From contig NZ_JAUGQQ010000009.1 of NCBI RefSeq assembly GCF_030410135.1, positions 1 to 64,000 on the forward strand: a DNA stretch of 64,000 nucleotides. The letters are read 5' to 3'. The stretch comes from Aequorivita aurantiaca (GTDB lineage Bacteria > Bacteroidota > Bacteroidia > Flavobacteriales > Flavobacteriaceae). This document shows positions 17,137 to 26,147 of this stretch, in pieces. The position numbers and the translations under genes are program-made. The notes under the pieces are model-generated. The model saw only the letters and a program-made list of their open reading frames with translations. It did not search any database and was not told where the DNA came from. Position 1 is the first letter of the stretch, and every line of letters starts with the position of its first letter.

Positions 17137-18540
17137 TTATTGCAATAGCTCGTATTTGAATTCCGGATAACCGCGCTCTCCAAATTCGCTTAAAAGTGCC
17201 GTGAACTTCAGTTTGTAAACATTGTTGTTGGCATCCTTAATGATGTAGAAAATGGTATCCACCAAATCTTTTTCGTTATTCATCACATCACGCCAGCTAG
17301 CACCAATCACGCGTTGGTCTGCCTTAAAATTGCTGTCGATAATGTTGCCTGGCAGGAAAGTGTCAAATTCATACTGATCGGTAGTAACACTATAGGCGGT
17401 AACGCCGCCTTTACGGTTGTGCAAGACCACATCGGAATAGCCATAGGAACCGGCACCATCAATAATATTGGTGAATACCGTAAAATTCAAGTCCCATTTA
17501 TCCGCCTCCGGCTCCACATTTACTACTGAATTGGAAGTAAAACTGAAGAAGGTTGCATTATACTCGGGCGATTTATTAATGTTTATTTCCCGGTGTGTAG
17601 TGTCGTTGAGGTTGGCATATTGCAAAACATAGCCATCGCCATTGCGAAGCACTCTTATCTTCTTCCAGCCACGGGCATTTCCGGTTAGGGCCACACTTCC
17701 ATTTGCCGGGACTTCGGTGCCCACTTCAAAGCCAAGGTTCACTAAATAGACTTTATTTTCGGCTTCATCCAAGCTAATTTCACTGATCGCGGTTCGGTTT
17801 ATATCACCATCCGGATAATCAATATAAGCTTCATTGGAAGGTTCAAATGTGCCCACGGCCACTTGTGGCATAAGGTCTTCCACATCGTCTTGGCTAATAT
17901 TGTCAATATTTGTTTCGTTCAATTGGGCGGCGGCCATAAAAATGGAACCGTTTATGCCCACTCGGAATCCATCCTTGGAAAAGAACGCCAGATCCCAACT
18001 ATCGCGCTGTACTTTTATTGTCGATTTATTGCTTAAATCCACATAAACCTGAAATTGCTGGTTCGGCCCACCAACTTCCGGGGCAATGCCACCGCCCTCG
18101 GATGCTGAACTGTTTAGTTTGAAAGTGTTGTATCCGCGGATGGCAGCATTCGGATATTCAATATTGGTTACGGTAAATGTTAACTGTGTAGTTTCATCCA
18201 GGTCCGGATTAAGTTTATGGAACGCAATGGCATTCGTGTTTTGGCCCTTCGATATCTGTAGGGTAATCTTACCATCAACACTGGCGGGTTCCGTGGTAAA
18301 GTCGATGCCATAAGTTGCATTTTCTGCATTGACGGATACGGTGAAAACCCCATCGCTTTCGGCGTAATCGGAATAGATAATTGCAATATTCTCGGAACCA
18401 TTGATTGCTCCCAAGTTTTTGGAAGGTTCAACAAAAGCCACTACAAACGGATCGGAAGTTAGATAGTTATCGTCTGAGCTGCAGGAGGAAATACCCAAGG
18501 CAACAAGGCAGATAAAGAGAATTTGTTTTAGAATATTCAT
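17137..18540 (-). CDS. HmuY-family haem-binding lipoprotein
   Basis: A 467-residue protein with a lipoprotein signal, LVALGISSC, placing the lipidated Cys at position 20. Residues about 35-145 look like a Calx-beta or similar sandwich (ATYGIDFTTEPASVDGKITLQI). The rest is HmuY-like: VDLSNKSTIKVQRDSWDLAFFSKDGFRVGING, then a second motif DKWDLNFTVFTNI. HmuY lipoproteins bind haem on the outer face of the outer membrane. The gene starts 3 bp after the TonB receptor gene ends, so the two are translationally close, in the hmuR-hmuY order. The protein is about twice the length of Porphyromonas HmuY because of the added N-terminal domain. Confidence 0.92.
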   Translation of the reverse strand: MNILKQILFICLVALGISSCSSDDNYLTSDPFVVAFVEPSKNLGAINGSENIAIIYSDYAESDGVFTVSVNAENATYGIDFTTEPASVDGKITLQISKGQNTNAIAFHKLNPDLDETTQLTFTVTNIEYPNAAIRGYNTFKLNSSASEGGGIAPEVGGPNQQFQVYVDLSNKSTIKVQRDSWDLAFFSKDGFRVGINGSIFMAAAQLNETNIDNISQDDVEDLMPQVAVGTFEPSNEAYIDYPDGDINRTAISEISLDEAENKVYLVNLGFEVGTEVPANGSVALTGNARGWKKIRVLRNGDGYVLQYANLNDTTHREININKSPEYNATFFSFTSNSVVNVEPEADKWDLNFTVFTNIIDGAGSYGYSDVVLHNRKGGVTAYSVTTDQYEFDTFLPGNIIDSNFKADQRVIGASWRDVMNNEKDLVDTIFYIIKDANNNVYKLKFTALLSEFGERGYPEFKYELLQ

Positions 18541-18543
18541 AAT

Positions 18544-20676
18544 TTAAAAGTTTAGATTATAGGCCAGTTTCAAAAAGTAGGACCTGCCATAGGCCAAGGG
18601 CACTTGGTTCAGCGTGCCGGTGTGCGCGCCATCAAAAGCACTGGAATTTACCGATGTAACGTCAAAAAGATTGCGGCAACCAAGGGTTGTTTCAAATGTG
18701 TTTTGGAAAAAGGATTTTGTGATGGTGGCATCCATCCAACTGTAGGCATCAATTACTCCTGTCTCAAAAACCTGTTCGCCCGCGGCATTTGTTTTTTCAA
18801 CAAATTGTTGCTGTTCTCCTGTATATTTAAAAAACGCTGAAAAAGTGGTGTTCCATTTTGGAAGAGTATAGGCAAGGTTCGCATTTAGCTGCAGGTTGAA
18901 AAGATAATCATCATCAGTTTCCCGGGTTTCCAAAACTTTTGAAATACCCTGTAAGGATGCGCCAAGTTGGGCCTTAAAGTTTCCGAAGAAAATTTCATTT
19001 TCCGTGAACGCGCCAATGGTACGGTAACTGTCAATATTGCTGTATTCATATTTAAGTGGGTTTTGCTCCACCACTATCAATTCAATCCTATCGTTTATTC
19101 CCAAAAAATTAAAACTCAGTTTGTTCTTCAGTCGAATTTTCCCATTTCCAAGTTCACTGCTTTTCTTAATATGAAGGAAGGCGGAAAGCCCCCTTTCCGG
19201 CAGTAAGTCAGGATTGCCCAGTACAATGTGGTTTATGTTTACGAAATAGGTGTACAATTCGTCGTAATTCGGGGTTCTGTTTGCTGAGCCCAATACGGCA
19301 CGGAGCTCCCAATCATTTTGCAACGTCTGTTTTGCGCTAAGGGAACCCATAAACTGCGGCTGAAATATATTGCTAAAGGACACTCTTGCGCCCGGCCGAA
19401 GCGATAGATTTTCCGAAATAGCAATTTCAGCCGATGCAAAGGCATCATAATTATCAAGATTTTGGGTTACGGTTTGCCCGCCCTGGTTAATTTCCAACGA
19501 AATGGCAGAGCCACTGCCGCGCTCGTTGGTGATTTCATAGCCTGCCTCCACGCTTGCCAATTTCGATTTGATAAAATTGCTGAAGGTACCACGGGAAAAG
19601 AAAGCACTTCGGGCCTGATATTCGCCTTCCTCCACATTCTGTTTTTCATCTTTTCTTATCACATAGGTGTAGCGCTCCACATCCTTAGTCTGTTCCTGAT
19701 AGCTTACCGAAATGTTATAATTTATTCTTTCCGCAAAACTGCCGGTTGCGTTAAGATGGTGATAAAAGCGATTGTTGGTGAACATCCGGTCCTGTGCAAC
19801 AGGATTGGAGGTGCCTGTGGAGCCTATTTCACGCGGATCGACAGTTTGGCTGTATTCCTCAATCTGCTCGTTCAAATAATCGAAGCGATAGAAAATGCTA
19901 AAGTTATTTTTGGAATATGATAGCAGCATTTTTGCGTTCTGCTGTAATTTGGGCAACCATTCGTGCCCTCGGCCGCCATCATCCTTATCATATTTTTCAC
20001 CGAAACGGCCATTCCAAAACCCGGCAAAATCATTGCGTGTGTAAACCGCATTGGCATAAAAGTTTTCATTGAAGTTGTGGCCTAAATGAATGCTCTGTAT
20101 ATGTCGGCCACGGTTGAACCATTCGTATTCCTCGCCCACAGTTTCCTCTTGCACATAGGCTCCAATTTCCCATTTCTTTTTGGCGGATTTTTTGGTTATC
20201 ACGTTTATTATTCCCGAAACCGCATTAGCGCCATATTGCACGCCCATTGCCCCTTCCACTATTTCAATGCGCTCCACATCGTCCAAATTGATAAGGGTTA
20301 AATCTGTATTGTTCCCAATGCCTTCCTCATTAATGATTGGCACATTATCCACAAGTACCTTAAAATATTGGCTGTCCAGCCCAAAAAGACTCACTCCGCT
20401 TTTTCCATTGGCGGTGTTCGGCGAAATATTGATGTTTAATGTATTGTTGAGAATGTCGGCCAGGTTATTTCCCGCTTGCCTTTCAATATCATTGCGGGAA
20501 ATTACCTTTACCTCAAAAACAGATTTGCGCACGGATTGTGGATTGTGCTGTCCGGTAACCACCACCTCATCAAGGCTTTCAACTTTGGTTGTATCCTTTA
20601 TGGCCGGGGCCTGTTGAGAATACAAGCTAAAAATTGATAAAAATAAAGCGAGGAAAAGAAAGTTTTGTGGACCCAT
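18544..20676 (-). CDS. TonB-dependent haem receptor (HmuR-like)
   Basis: A 710-residue outer-membrane receptor. It has a signal peptide (1-21), a TonB box around DEVVVTGQ (36-43), a plug domain (50-165) with VDNVPI and VEGAMGVQYGANAVSGIINVITKK, and a 22-strand type barrel to the C-terminal Phe. In the barrel, NRTPNYDEL (466-474), H483 and NPDL (488-491) reproduce the FRAP/His/NPDL layout of haem receptors such as HmuR and HemR, in which the His between the boxes is a haem ligand. This supports haem rather than siderophore or cobalamin as substrate. It is the first gene of a seven-gene operon and is preceded by a recognisable Bacteroidota-type promoter. Confidence 0.93.
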   Translation of the reverse strand: MGPQNFLFLALFLSIFSLYSQQAPAIKDTTKVESLDEVVVTGQHNPQSVRKSVFEVKVISRNDIERQAGNNLADILNNTLNINISPNTANGKSGVSLFGLDSQYFKVLVDNVPIINEEGIGNNTDLTLINLDDVERIEIVEGAMGVQYGANAVSGIINVITKKSAKKKWEIGAYVQEETVGEEYEWFNRGRHIQSIHLGHNFNENFYANAVYTRNDFAGFWNGRFGEKYDKDDGGRGHEWLPKLQQNAKMLLSYSKNNFSIFYRFDYLNEQIEEYSQTVDPREIGSTGTSNPVAQDRMFTNNRFYHHLNATGSFAERINYNISVSYQEQTKDVERYTYVIRKDEKQNVEEGEYQARSAFFSRGTFSNFIKSKLASVEAGYEITNERGSGSAISLEINQGGQTVTQNLDNYDAFASAEIAISENLSLRPGARVSFSNIFQPQFMGSLSAKQTLQNDWELRAVLGSANRTPNYDELYTYFVNINHIVLGNPDLLPERGLSAFLHIKKSSELGNGKIRLKNKLSFNFLGINDRIELIVVEQNPLKYEYSNIDSYRTIGAFTENEIFFGNFKAQLGASLQGISKVLETRETDDDYLFNLQLNANLAYTLPKWNTTFSAFFKYTGEQQQFVEKTNAAGEQVFETGVIDAYSWMDATITKSFFQNTFETTLGCRNLFDVTSVNSSAFDGAHTGTLNQVPLAYGRSYFLKLAYNLNF

Positions 20677-20693
20677 TTTTTACTAATTCGGCA

Positions 20694-20725
20694 CAAAACT
20701 ATGATTTATTCTTATTTAGAACAAA
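20694..20725 (-). promoter_or_regulatory. Bacteroidota-type promoter of the haem operon
   Basis: On the minus strand TTTG (20725-20722), a 20-base spacer and TAGTTTTG (20701-20694) fit the Bacteroidota pattern TTTG-N19-TAnnTTTG with one extra spacer base. The box ends 17 bases before the TonB-receptor start codon, giving a short leader. The spacer is A/T-rich with a partial dyad (TATTTAGAACA and TTAAAATA) that could be a metal-repressor site, but the symmetry is poor. Confidence 0.6.
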
Positions 20726-20891
20726 TTAAAATAGTGAATAATTATTACCAAATGTAGGGGATCAAATACCATTTCACAGGAATGCGACTGGTTTACAGGC
20801 TAAAGATGCCTATGTTACAGTGAAATAAATTCTTGAGGAGTGAAGGTCTCGCCACCAATCCAATCAAATCAAATTATGATTAAAGGAAAAA

Positions 20892-21473
20892 TCAGTTCCG
20901 GCCGGCATACCATTCTTCTTCCAATGAATGCGAAACGAGCCACGAAAGGTCTTCCGGAAAAATAACCACATCTCCATACCATAAATTGAAGAGCTCTTCA
21001 GATGCCTTTTCGGCCAAATCTGCCATTTTCAATTTTAACAATGGGGCAAAGTTCAAATAATGCAGATATACATCCTCGTCCCGCAGCCCCAATCTTGTTA
21101 TTGCTTTTGTTAATGCATCACTTGCAGATTCAATGGAACCTATTGGCTTTAAAGGCGGTACGTACCGCAACGGATTGATGCTGGGGTATTGATCAAACAA
21201 AACGGGAAGTTGGTTAAATGCCATCGATTCTCCCCAAGCCATTGTATAAGGATGATCGGGGATTTTCGAAAGAGCATCTTTTAAGTGTGGCGCCCATTCT
21301 TCTTTTATGCCCACAAGGTCCACCATCGTATACTCGATATTTGCTCGCTGCAGCGTTTCCAAAATCTCATTAAAGGGAAGAACTTGGGTCTTAAGAAAAT
21401 CCTCTGCTTCCAATCTCATTTGCAACTTCAACTTCAAAATTTGTAAACGTTCGATATTCTGTGACATCTTCAT
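20892..21473 (-). CDS. Conserved-looking hypothetical protein, 193 aa
   Basis: I do not recognise this protein. It is 193 residues long, acidic and soluble, with no signal peptide or membrane helix. The N-terminal 60 residues are largely helical (MSQNIERLQILKLKLQMRLEAEDF), followed by a mixed region with MAWGESMAFNQLPVLFDQYPSINPL and YVPPLKP, then helices ending SHSLEEEWYAGRN. Codon use matches neighbouring genes, so it is probably a real gene. It is upstream of the haem operon promoter and reads in the same direction, separated by 215 bp. Either Met1 or Met3 could be the start; neither has a clear Shine-Dalgarno sequence. Confidence 0.7.
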   Translation of the reverse strand: MKMSQNIERLQILKLKLQMRLEAEDFLKTQVLPFNEILETLQRANIEYTMVDLVGIKEEWAPHLKDALSKIPDHPYTMAWGESMAFNQLPVLFDQYPSINPLRYVPPLKPIGSIESASDALTKAITRLGLRDEDVYLHYLNFAPLLKLKMADLAEKASEELFNLWYGDVVIFPEDLSWLVSHSLEEEWYAGRN

Positions 21474-21650
21474 TTTTCAATTGCTCTTTACGTATTGTTT
21501 TACTTGAAAGGGGCGGATAATTTCTGTAGAAGGGATTTTTCTTTCGTAAATTTAGTGATTCAAACTTCGGAAATATTATTTTTATAGAATTCATTTTTAA
21601 AACAAGTAACACAAATAAATTTTATATCCACTATTAAAAAACTCTGCCTT

Positions 21651-21779
21651 ATGGATGATAAAGAAGAAGAAACACGACCAGAACAAAGTCCCGTTGATCC
21701 CGAAAAGAACAATGCGAAACAGGAACGTGAATACAGAAAGGATAAAAGAGACGGAAAATTGGATGGAGAGGAAGAGTAA
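21651..21779 (+). CDS. Small highly charged protein, 42 aa
   Basis: ATG at 21651 opens a 43-codon frame ending TAA at 21777. The product starts MDDKEEETRPEQSPVDPEK and ends RDGKLDGEEE. It is almost entirely charged and polar, predicted to be disordered, and codon choice looks ordinary. Short acidic proteins of this type are common but rarely annotated in Bacteroidota. It sits alone in the 450-bp gap between a hypothetical gene and the aldo/keto reductase. The function is unknown, and coding status rests on composition only. Confidence 0.5.
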   Translation: MDDKEEETRPEQSPVDPEKNNAKQEREYRKDKRDGKLDGEEE

Positions 21780-21923
21780 CACCAGCTTACGTAGAACCAA
21801 GTCCAATCTTTTTTTTAAATATAACCTTTTATTAACGCCCAAGAAATAGCGAAGTTTCTAATTTTAAAATTATAACGATTTAGGCTGACATAATTTACGC
21901 CTTTATCAAATTAGTGAATTGCT

Positions 21924-22910
21924 ATGAAAAAATTAGAAATAAACAAGGCCCATTCCCTTGGCCTTGGCGGCGTGGCCATTGGTACCGCCTTTGAAGATAT
22001 AGGCGATGAGCGTGCCGAAAGCATTTTGGAACAAGCTTGGGACCTGGGCATCCGTTATTTTGACACTTCTCCTTGGTACGGGCTTACCAGAAGTGAACGG
22101 CGCTTTGGTGCTTTTTTAAGAAAAAAGCCGCGGGAGGAATTTCTTTTTTCCACCAAAGTAGGGCGCCTGTTCAACCCGGTGGAGCAAAGCGAGGTGCCGC
22201 CAACAATGTGGGAAAATCCATTGAATTTTGATTTTAAACATGACTATTCTGCTGATGCGGTTAAGCGTTCCATTGAGGCCAGCTTGGAAAGAACGGGACT
22301 CGATAGCATTGATATCGTATTTGTTCACGACCTTTCCGAGGATCAGGTTGGCGACCGGTATGATTACCATTTGGAAATTGCTAAGAAAGGTGCCTTTAAA
22401 ATCTTATCCGATTATAGATCGCAGGGCATCATAAAAGCTTGGGGAATAGGCGTTAACAAGATAAAACCCATTTTGGATTGTATTGAAGCTGCTGATCCGG
22501 ACATTTGCCTTTCGGCAACCCAATATTCCATTTTAGAACATGAGGAGGCAGTGGATAGGCTATTGCCTGCCGTGCGGAAGCATGGAGTGAAATTAGTTTC
22601 CGGCGCGGGTTATAATTCTGGCTTTATTGCAGGACGGGAGCGTTACAATTACAAGCCCCACATACCGAAAGGTATGGAAAAGAAGCGCGACAAAATTGCG
22701 AAGATCGCAAAAAGTCATGGCACCGATATTATTGCGGCGGCCATACATTTTGTGCTTGCCACAAAGGAGTTTGCCGCCATTATTCCCGGAGCAAGCAAGC
22801 CGGAACAGGTTGCAGACAATGTGCGGGCCTGGAAAAGTGAAATCCCAAAGGCATTTTGGAAGGAATTGAAGAAAGAAGGATTAATTTATGAAAAGGCGGA
22901 AATTGAATAA
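21924..22910 (+). CDS. Aldo/keto reductase (D-threo-aldose 1-dehydrogenase-like)
   Basis: A 328-residue TIM-barrel oxidoreductase. Markers are LGLGGVAIGTAF near the start, DTSPWYGLTRSERRFGAFL (about 47-65, containing the catalytic Asp and Tyr), FSTKVGR with the catalytic Lys, DIVFVHDL (catalytic His), and the NADPH-binding end IIPGASKPEQVADNVRAW. The DTSPWYG-x-SE spacing is that of the D-threo-aldose (L-fucose) 1-dehydrogenase/pyridoxal dehydrogenase subgroup, so sugar oxidation is likely though the substrate cannot be fixed. It forms a single-gene unit ending before a strong bidirectional terminator. Confidence 0.92.
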   Translation: MKKLEINKAHSLGLGGVAIGTAFEDIGDERAESILEQAWDLGIRYFDTSPWYGLTRSERRFGAFLRKKPREEFLFSTKVGRLFNPVEQSEVPPTMWENPLNFDFKHDYSADAVKRSIEASLERTGLDSIDIVFVHDLSEDQVGDRYDYHLEIAKKGAFKILSDYRSQGIIKAWGIGVNKIKPILDCIEAADPDICLSATQYSILEHEEAVDRLLPAVRKHGVKLVSGAGYNSGFIAGRERYNYKPHIPKGMEKKRDKIAKIAKSHGTDIIAAAIHFVLATKEFAAIIPGASKPEQVADNVRAWKSEIPKAFWKELKKEGLIYEKAEIE

Positions 22911-23010
22911 AACTTTTATCCTAAAGCCTAAAACGTCCCATTAAATTTCCCTTATCCCACAAAGCGTGAAGAGCTTCCAATTTTCCCTGTAGGTTATAAC
23001 CAAAAAAGGA

Positions 23011-23046
23011 AAAGCAGGCTTTATATTTATTCGGCCTGCTTTTTTT
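23011..23046. terminator. Bidirectional intrinsic terminator
   Basis: A 9-bp stem AAAGCAGGC/GCCTGCTTT with a 14-base A/T-rich loop is followed by seven T residues on the plus strand, with A residues to its left. It lies between the convergent aldo/keto reductase and M23 peptidase genes. Confidence 0.88.
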
Positions 23047-23056
23047 CAGTGGAATT

Positions 23057-25207
23057 CTACTTGGACCAAATACCTTCGTAACGGGCTTTATTCCCATCCT
23101 CATAACCAACTACACATCGGGTATAATAACCTTTTGAAAGCATGTCAGTATATTCTGTTTGGTATTGGGCTCCGGATAAATGGTGCTTTTCCCACCAGGC
23201 ATTGTAGTCAGGTGCATTTTTATACCATATCCCGCTCAATCGTGGTTTGCCGGCTTTTACGTAGGCATCCAAATACACCAATTTAAACTTTTTGGTTTCT
23301 GTATAATCCTTAAAGGCATCCTTAAAACTTTGTAGGGTCATATCCGGACGTAAATAAAAACCGCCGGTATTTTTCTTCTCCCACAGAGCGGTAACATAGG
23401 TTTTTGAACCAATACTCACACAGGAAACATTTGCGGGTACCCACCCGGCCTTATGGTGCTTTTCAAAGTTCGCCTCGTGCCAGGTAAGCGATTGGCCGTG
23501 ATACGCCATCCACTTAACGGCATTGTCCTTTTTCCAAACTGCCGCATAGCGCAACTTGCCTTTCAGCAAATAGGAATTGATGTTTATCAGCCTATATCCG
23601 GCCTCTACCCATTTATCAAACTCTGTTTGGTATTTCTTGCCGTCCATATTATGGCGGGCTACCCATGCCACATTTTTGGAAGGACGGAAAATTACGTTGA
23701 AGTAGGTTTCGCCATTAACATCAAATCCATCTACCCAAATTGGATAATAGCCACAGGTCCAAATTTTATCGAATTCCGATTGATAATTGGCATTGGAAAT
23801 TCCGTGCTTTGCCACCTCGCCCCAATGCGTCGGATATTCGCAATACGGATGGTCCATGGAAACATAGGACGCCTTGCTCTTCTTCCCAGGAATCCCTTGA
23901 TTATTGAGCTTAGACCAGTTTATATTGGATTTTGGGGTTTTGTAGTGCTCCTTTCCAATGGTATAACCCGTGTTGAACAATAAAGGTCTAAAGGCGCCAC
24001 TGTCCGGTTCGCTATCGCTTTTATAGGTTTTTAAATGAATGTGCAAATGCGGTGCGGTGGAATTGCCCGAATTGCCAGCCTTTCCAAGCACGTCTCCTTT
24101 CTTTACCTTCGCTCCGTTTTTCATTAAGCTACTGGTGAGGGAACCTTTTTGCATATGGGCATACAAGGCTACCACATTGCCATGACGGATATAGAAATGG
24201 TTGCCGCCGCCGCCAAAATCAAAAGAGCCCCAAAGTTCGTCCTTTTGTTTTTTCATTCCCGCATCGGATCCATCGGGTTTCCAGTTGTTCGGGATGTTGT
24301 TCTCAAAATGGAGCACGGTGCCATCAGCCATTGCCCTTATGGGTTTGCCCCATATGCGATACGATTCATTTTTCTTCTTATCATCCCACAGGCCGGTAAA
24401 CTTTTTATCATAGCCTGCCACGCCCAGATCATATGCAAAAACCTGACTACCGCCACCGTGCATTGAATAGCCGGAAACAAACTCATTCTCTCCAAAATCG
24501 GCTTTGCTGAAGGGCAGGGCGAGGGCGTGGGAATAAGGCTGAATGTTTTTGGTAACGGAAAGGGCTCCGGTATAATTTTTAAAATGAAAGCTAAGCTTTA
24601 CTTTATTGGGATAGGGCGCATCCAAGAAAACCACATCTCCATTTTCATGGTATTCGCGGCTGTTCTGCCACGTGGCGGAATGATCCTTCTCTATAACAAG
24701 CTTGTCGGAAGGCAGAAAAACATCCTTTTTTACCGTAGTATTTTCAGTTTTGTATTCAAGCACCACCTTGTCCAGATCAACGGTTTCCGAGCCTTTATTA
24801 TATATCCTTACCCTAATGGACAATTGCGCTAAAGGTGGTTCTTGGTTGGTAAAGCCCGGCGTAGGGTGAAACAGCACCACGTCACCTTCCGTTGGCTCCA
24901 TTACAAACTCGATGTTGTCAGGGGAATTGGCTCCTCGTTTAAAAACCTGGGCATGCACCATTTTAGGATCAAAGCGCGTTGGTTTGTCCTCGGTAAATTT
25001 GAAATGTCTTACTTGAGCTATAGCTCCCACGTTTTTTAAGGTAGTGGCAGAAACCCTTGCCGATTTTCCAATTGGATTTTTTCGGATAGGCGATTTTTCA
25101 GCTGGTTTGATGATAGACCTGGAAGCCGGCTTTCGCGCGGTTGTCGTTTTTGCGGAAGCTACCTTTTTTTCGGAAGCCTTCGCCATAATGGTTTTCTTGG
25201 CAGTCAT
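23057..25207 (-). CDS. M23-family metallopeptidase with C-terminal bacterial tandem repeats (polyglycine-hydrolase-like)
   Basis: A 716-residue protein with three parts. The N-terminal 55 residues are Lys/Ala/Ser-rich (KKTIMAKASEKKVASAK, KPAEKSPIRKNPIGKSAR), histone-H1-like, and contain no signal peptide. After a beta sandwich (about 60-230) comes an M23/LytM domain with RHGNVVALYAHM and the zinc motif HLHIHL after GNSGNSTAP. The C-terminal 260 residues are repeats of about 45 residues with W-A-Y/R-H, Y-x-x-E-F/N-x-W/H and a Gly-Tyr turn, matching the bacterial tandem repeat domain found in polyglycine hydrolases. M23 enzymes cut peptidoglycan cross-bridges or glycine-rich peptides. The absent signal peptide is odd for a cell-wall enzyme; Met8 does not add one. 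Confidence 0.88.
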   Translation of the reverse strand: MTAKKTIMAKASEKKVASAKTTTARKPASRSIIKPAEKSPIRKNPIGKSARVSATTLKNVGAIAQVRHFKFTEDKPTRFDPKMVHAQVFKRGANSPDNIEFVMEPTEGDVVLFHPTPGFTNQEPPLAQLSIRVRIYNKGSETVDLDKVVLEYKTENTTVKKDVFLPSDKLVIEKDHSATWQNSREYHENGDVVFLDAPYPNKVKLSFHFKNYTGALSVTKNIQPYSHALALPFSKADFGENEFVSGYSMHGGGSQVFAYDLGVAGYDKKFTGLWDDKKKNESYRIWGKPIRAMADGTVLHFENNIPNNWKPDGSDAGMKKQKDELWGSFDFGGGGNHFYIRHGNVVALYAHMQKGSLTSSLMKNGAKVKKGDVLGKAGNSGNSTAPHLHIHLKTYKSDSEPDSGAFRPLLFNTGYTIGKEHYKTPKSNINWSKLNNQGIPGKKSKASYVSMDHPYCEYPTHWGEVAKHGISNANYQSEFDKIWTCGYYPIWVDGFDVNGETYFNVIFRPSKNVAWVARHNMDGKKYQTEFDKWVEAGYRLININSYLLKGKLRYAAVWKKDNAVKWMAYHGQSLTWHEANFEKHHKAGWVPANVSCVSIGSKTYVTALWEKKNTGGFYLRPDMTLQSFKDAFKDYTETKKFKLVYLDAYVKAGKPRLSGIWYKNAPDYNAWWEKHHLSGAQYQTEYTDMLSKGYYTRCVVGYEDGNKARYEGIWSK

Positions 25208-25565
25208 AGTTTCAACAGTTTATGGAGTTAGTTAACATGTAAGAAACAACTCGGAAGGAAAATTACCGAATAAGAAGCACGAGGCTTAAAAGAGGAGAGT
25301 TTCATTTGGTTAGCAGTATATAAATGCTGACCAACGTAAATGTAGTAAATTACTGAATACCAATTGTTTTAAAATTATTTTTTTAAATAAAAAATAATTT
25401 TATGTTGTTTATAGTGCAAAAATTCTAATATTACAAAAGTTAGGTCCACTAATATTGTATCGAAAAAACGCACCTATTTGTAAGACAAATGAATGAATAG
25501 GAATTTGATAATTATAAGGGCTATTATATTTCAAACCCAAAAAATTGTTTCTTCACAAAAATTGA
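25208..25565. other. AT-rich intergenic region, 358 bp
   Basis: It lies upstream of the minus-strand M23 gene and downstream of the DUF1989 gene. It is strongly A/T-rich with homopolymer runs (around 25376-25400). No ORF, hairpin with U run or clear promoter match was seen. Confidence 0.5.
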
Positions 25566-26147
25566 TTATTCCAAAATCTCATAATGGATCGGTTTAAACC
25601 TGCCGCCATTGCTATCTTCCGCTGAACAGGCCGTAAGTGCCACGATGAGGTCCATTTCGGCTTCGAACAATACAAAGTCCCCGGCTTTGCTTAAGGGAGG
25701 CAATACACTTAATTTCCCATCGGCGGCAAACTGTACGTTCATAAAAATATTAAAGGCCGTTGGTACATCATCTGGTTGGATATCAAATTGTTTGAGATTG
25801 GTGTACAAATTTTCGAAACAACTGGGATGGTAGCCTCCATAATTATACATTATTTTAAATGTTTCGGGGCTGCAGGGGGCCAACAGAAAATCGTTACGGC
25901 CATTGGTGTCCTCCAAAATTCGCATCATTTTGTTGCTTCTGTTGCTCCATAAATAATGGTTGGTGGTAATGAGAATTGTTTCTTCAAAATCCAGAGTTTT
26001 GCCTGACGAAATCTTTTCCCGGGTATCGGAAGCATTGAATAGTACCATGTCGCTTACCTGTCCACCTATGGGATCTATCACTTTTAGTTGTTGTCCCTTT
26101 TTCAATGTAAAGGCAACGCCGGATTGTTTTTCGATTTTACAGATCAT
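25566..26147 (-). CDS. DUF1989 / urea carboxylase-associated family protein
   Basis: The 193-residue protein carries the DUF1989 pattern: GVAFTLKKGQQLKVIDPIGGQVSDMVLFNA, a FDFEETILITTNHYLWSNR-like block (DFEETI, TNHYLWSNRSNKMM), LLAPCSPETFKIMY and HPSCFENLYTNLKQF, with PTAFNIFMNV and a Cys near the C-terminus. Family members accompany urea carboxylase and allophanate hydrolase genes, and recent work ties relatives to guanidine or amino-acid degradation; a metal-bound catalytic role is suspected. Here no urea carboxylase is nearby, but a PaiB-like gene overlaps its start by 11 bp and a GntA-like N-hydroxylase gene lies just upstream, so a role with guanidino or amine compounds is plausible inference. 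Confidence 0.88.
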   Translation of the reverse strand: MICKIEKQSGVAFTLKKGQQLKVIDPIGGQVSDMVLFNASDTREKISSGKTLDFEETILITTNHYLWSNRSNKMMRILEDTNGRNDFLLAPCSPETFKIMYNYGGYHPSCFENLYTNLKQFDIQPDDVPTAFNIFMNVQFAADGKLSVLPPLSKAGDFVLFEAEMDLIVALTACSAEDSNGGRFKPIHYEILE

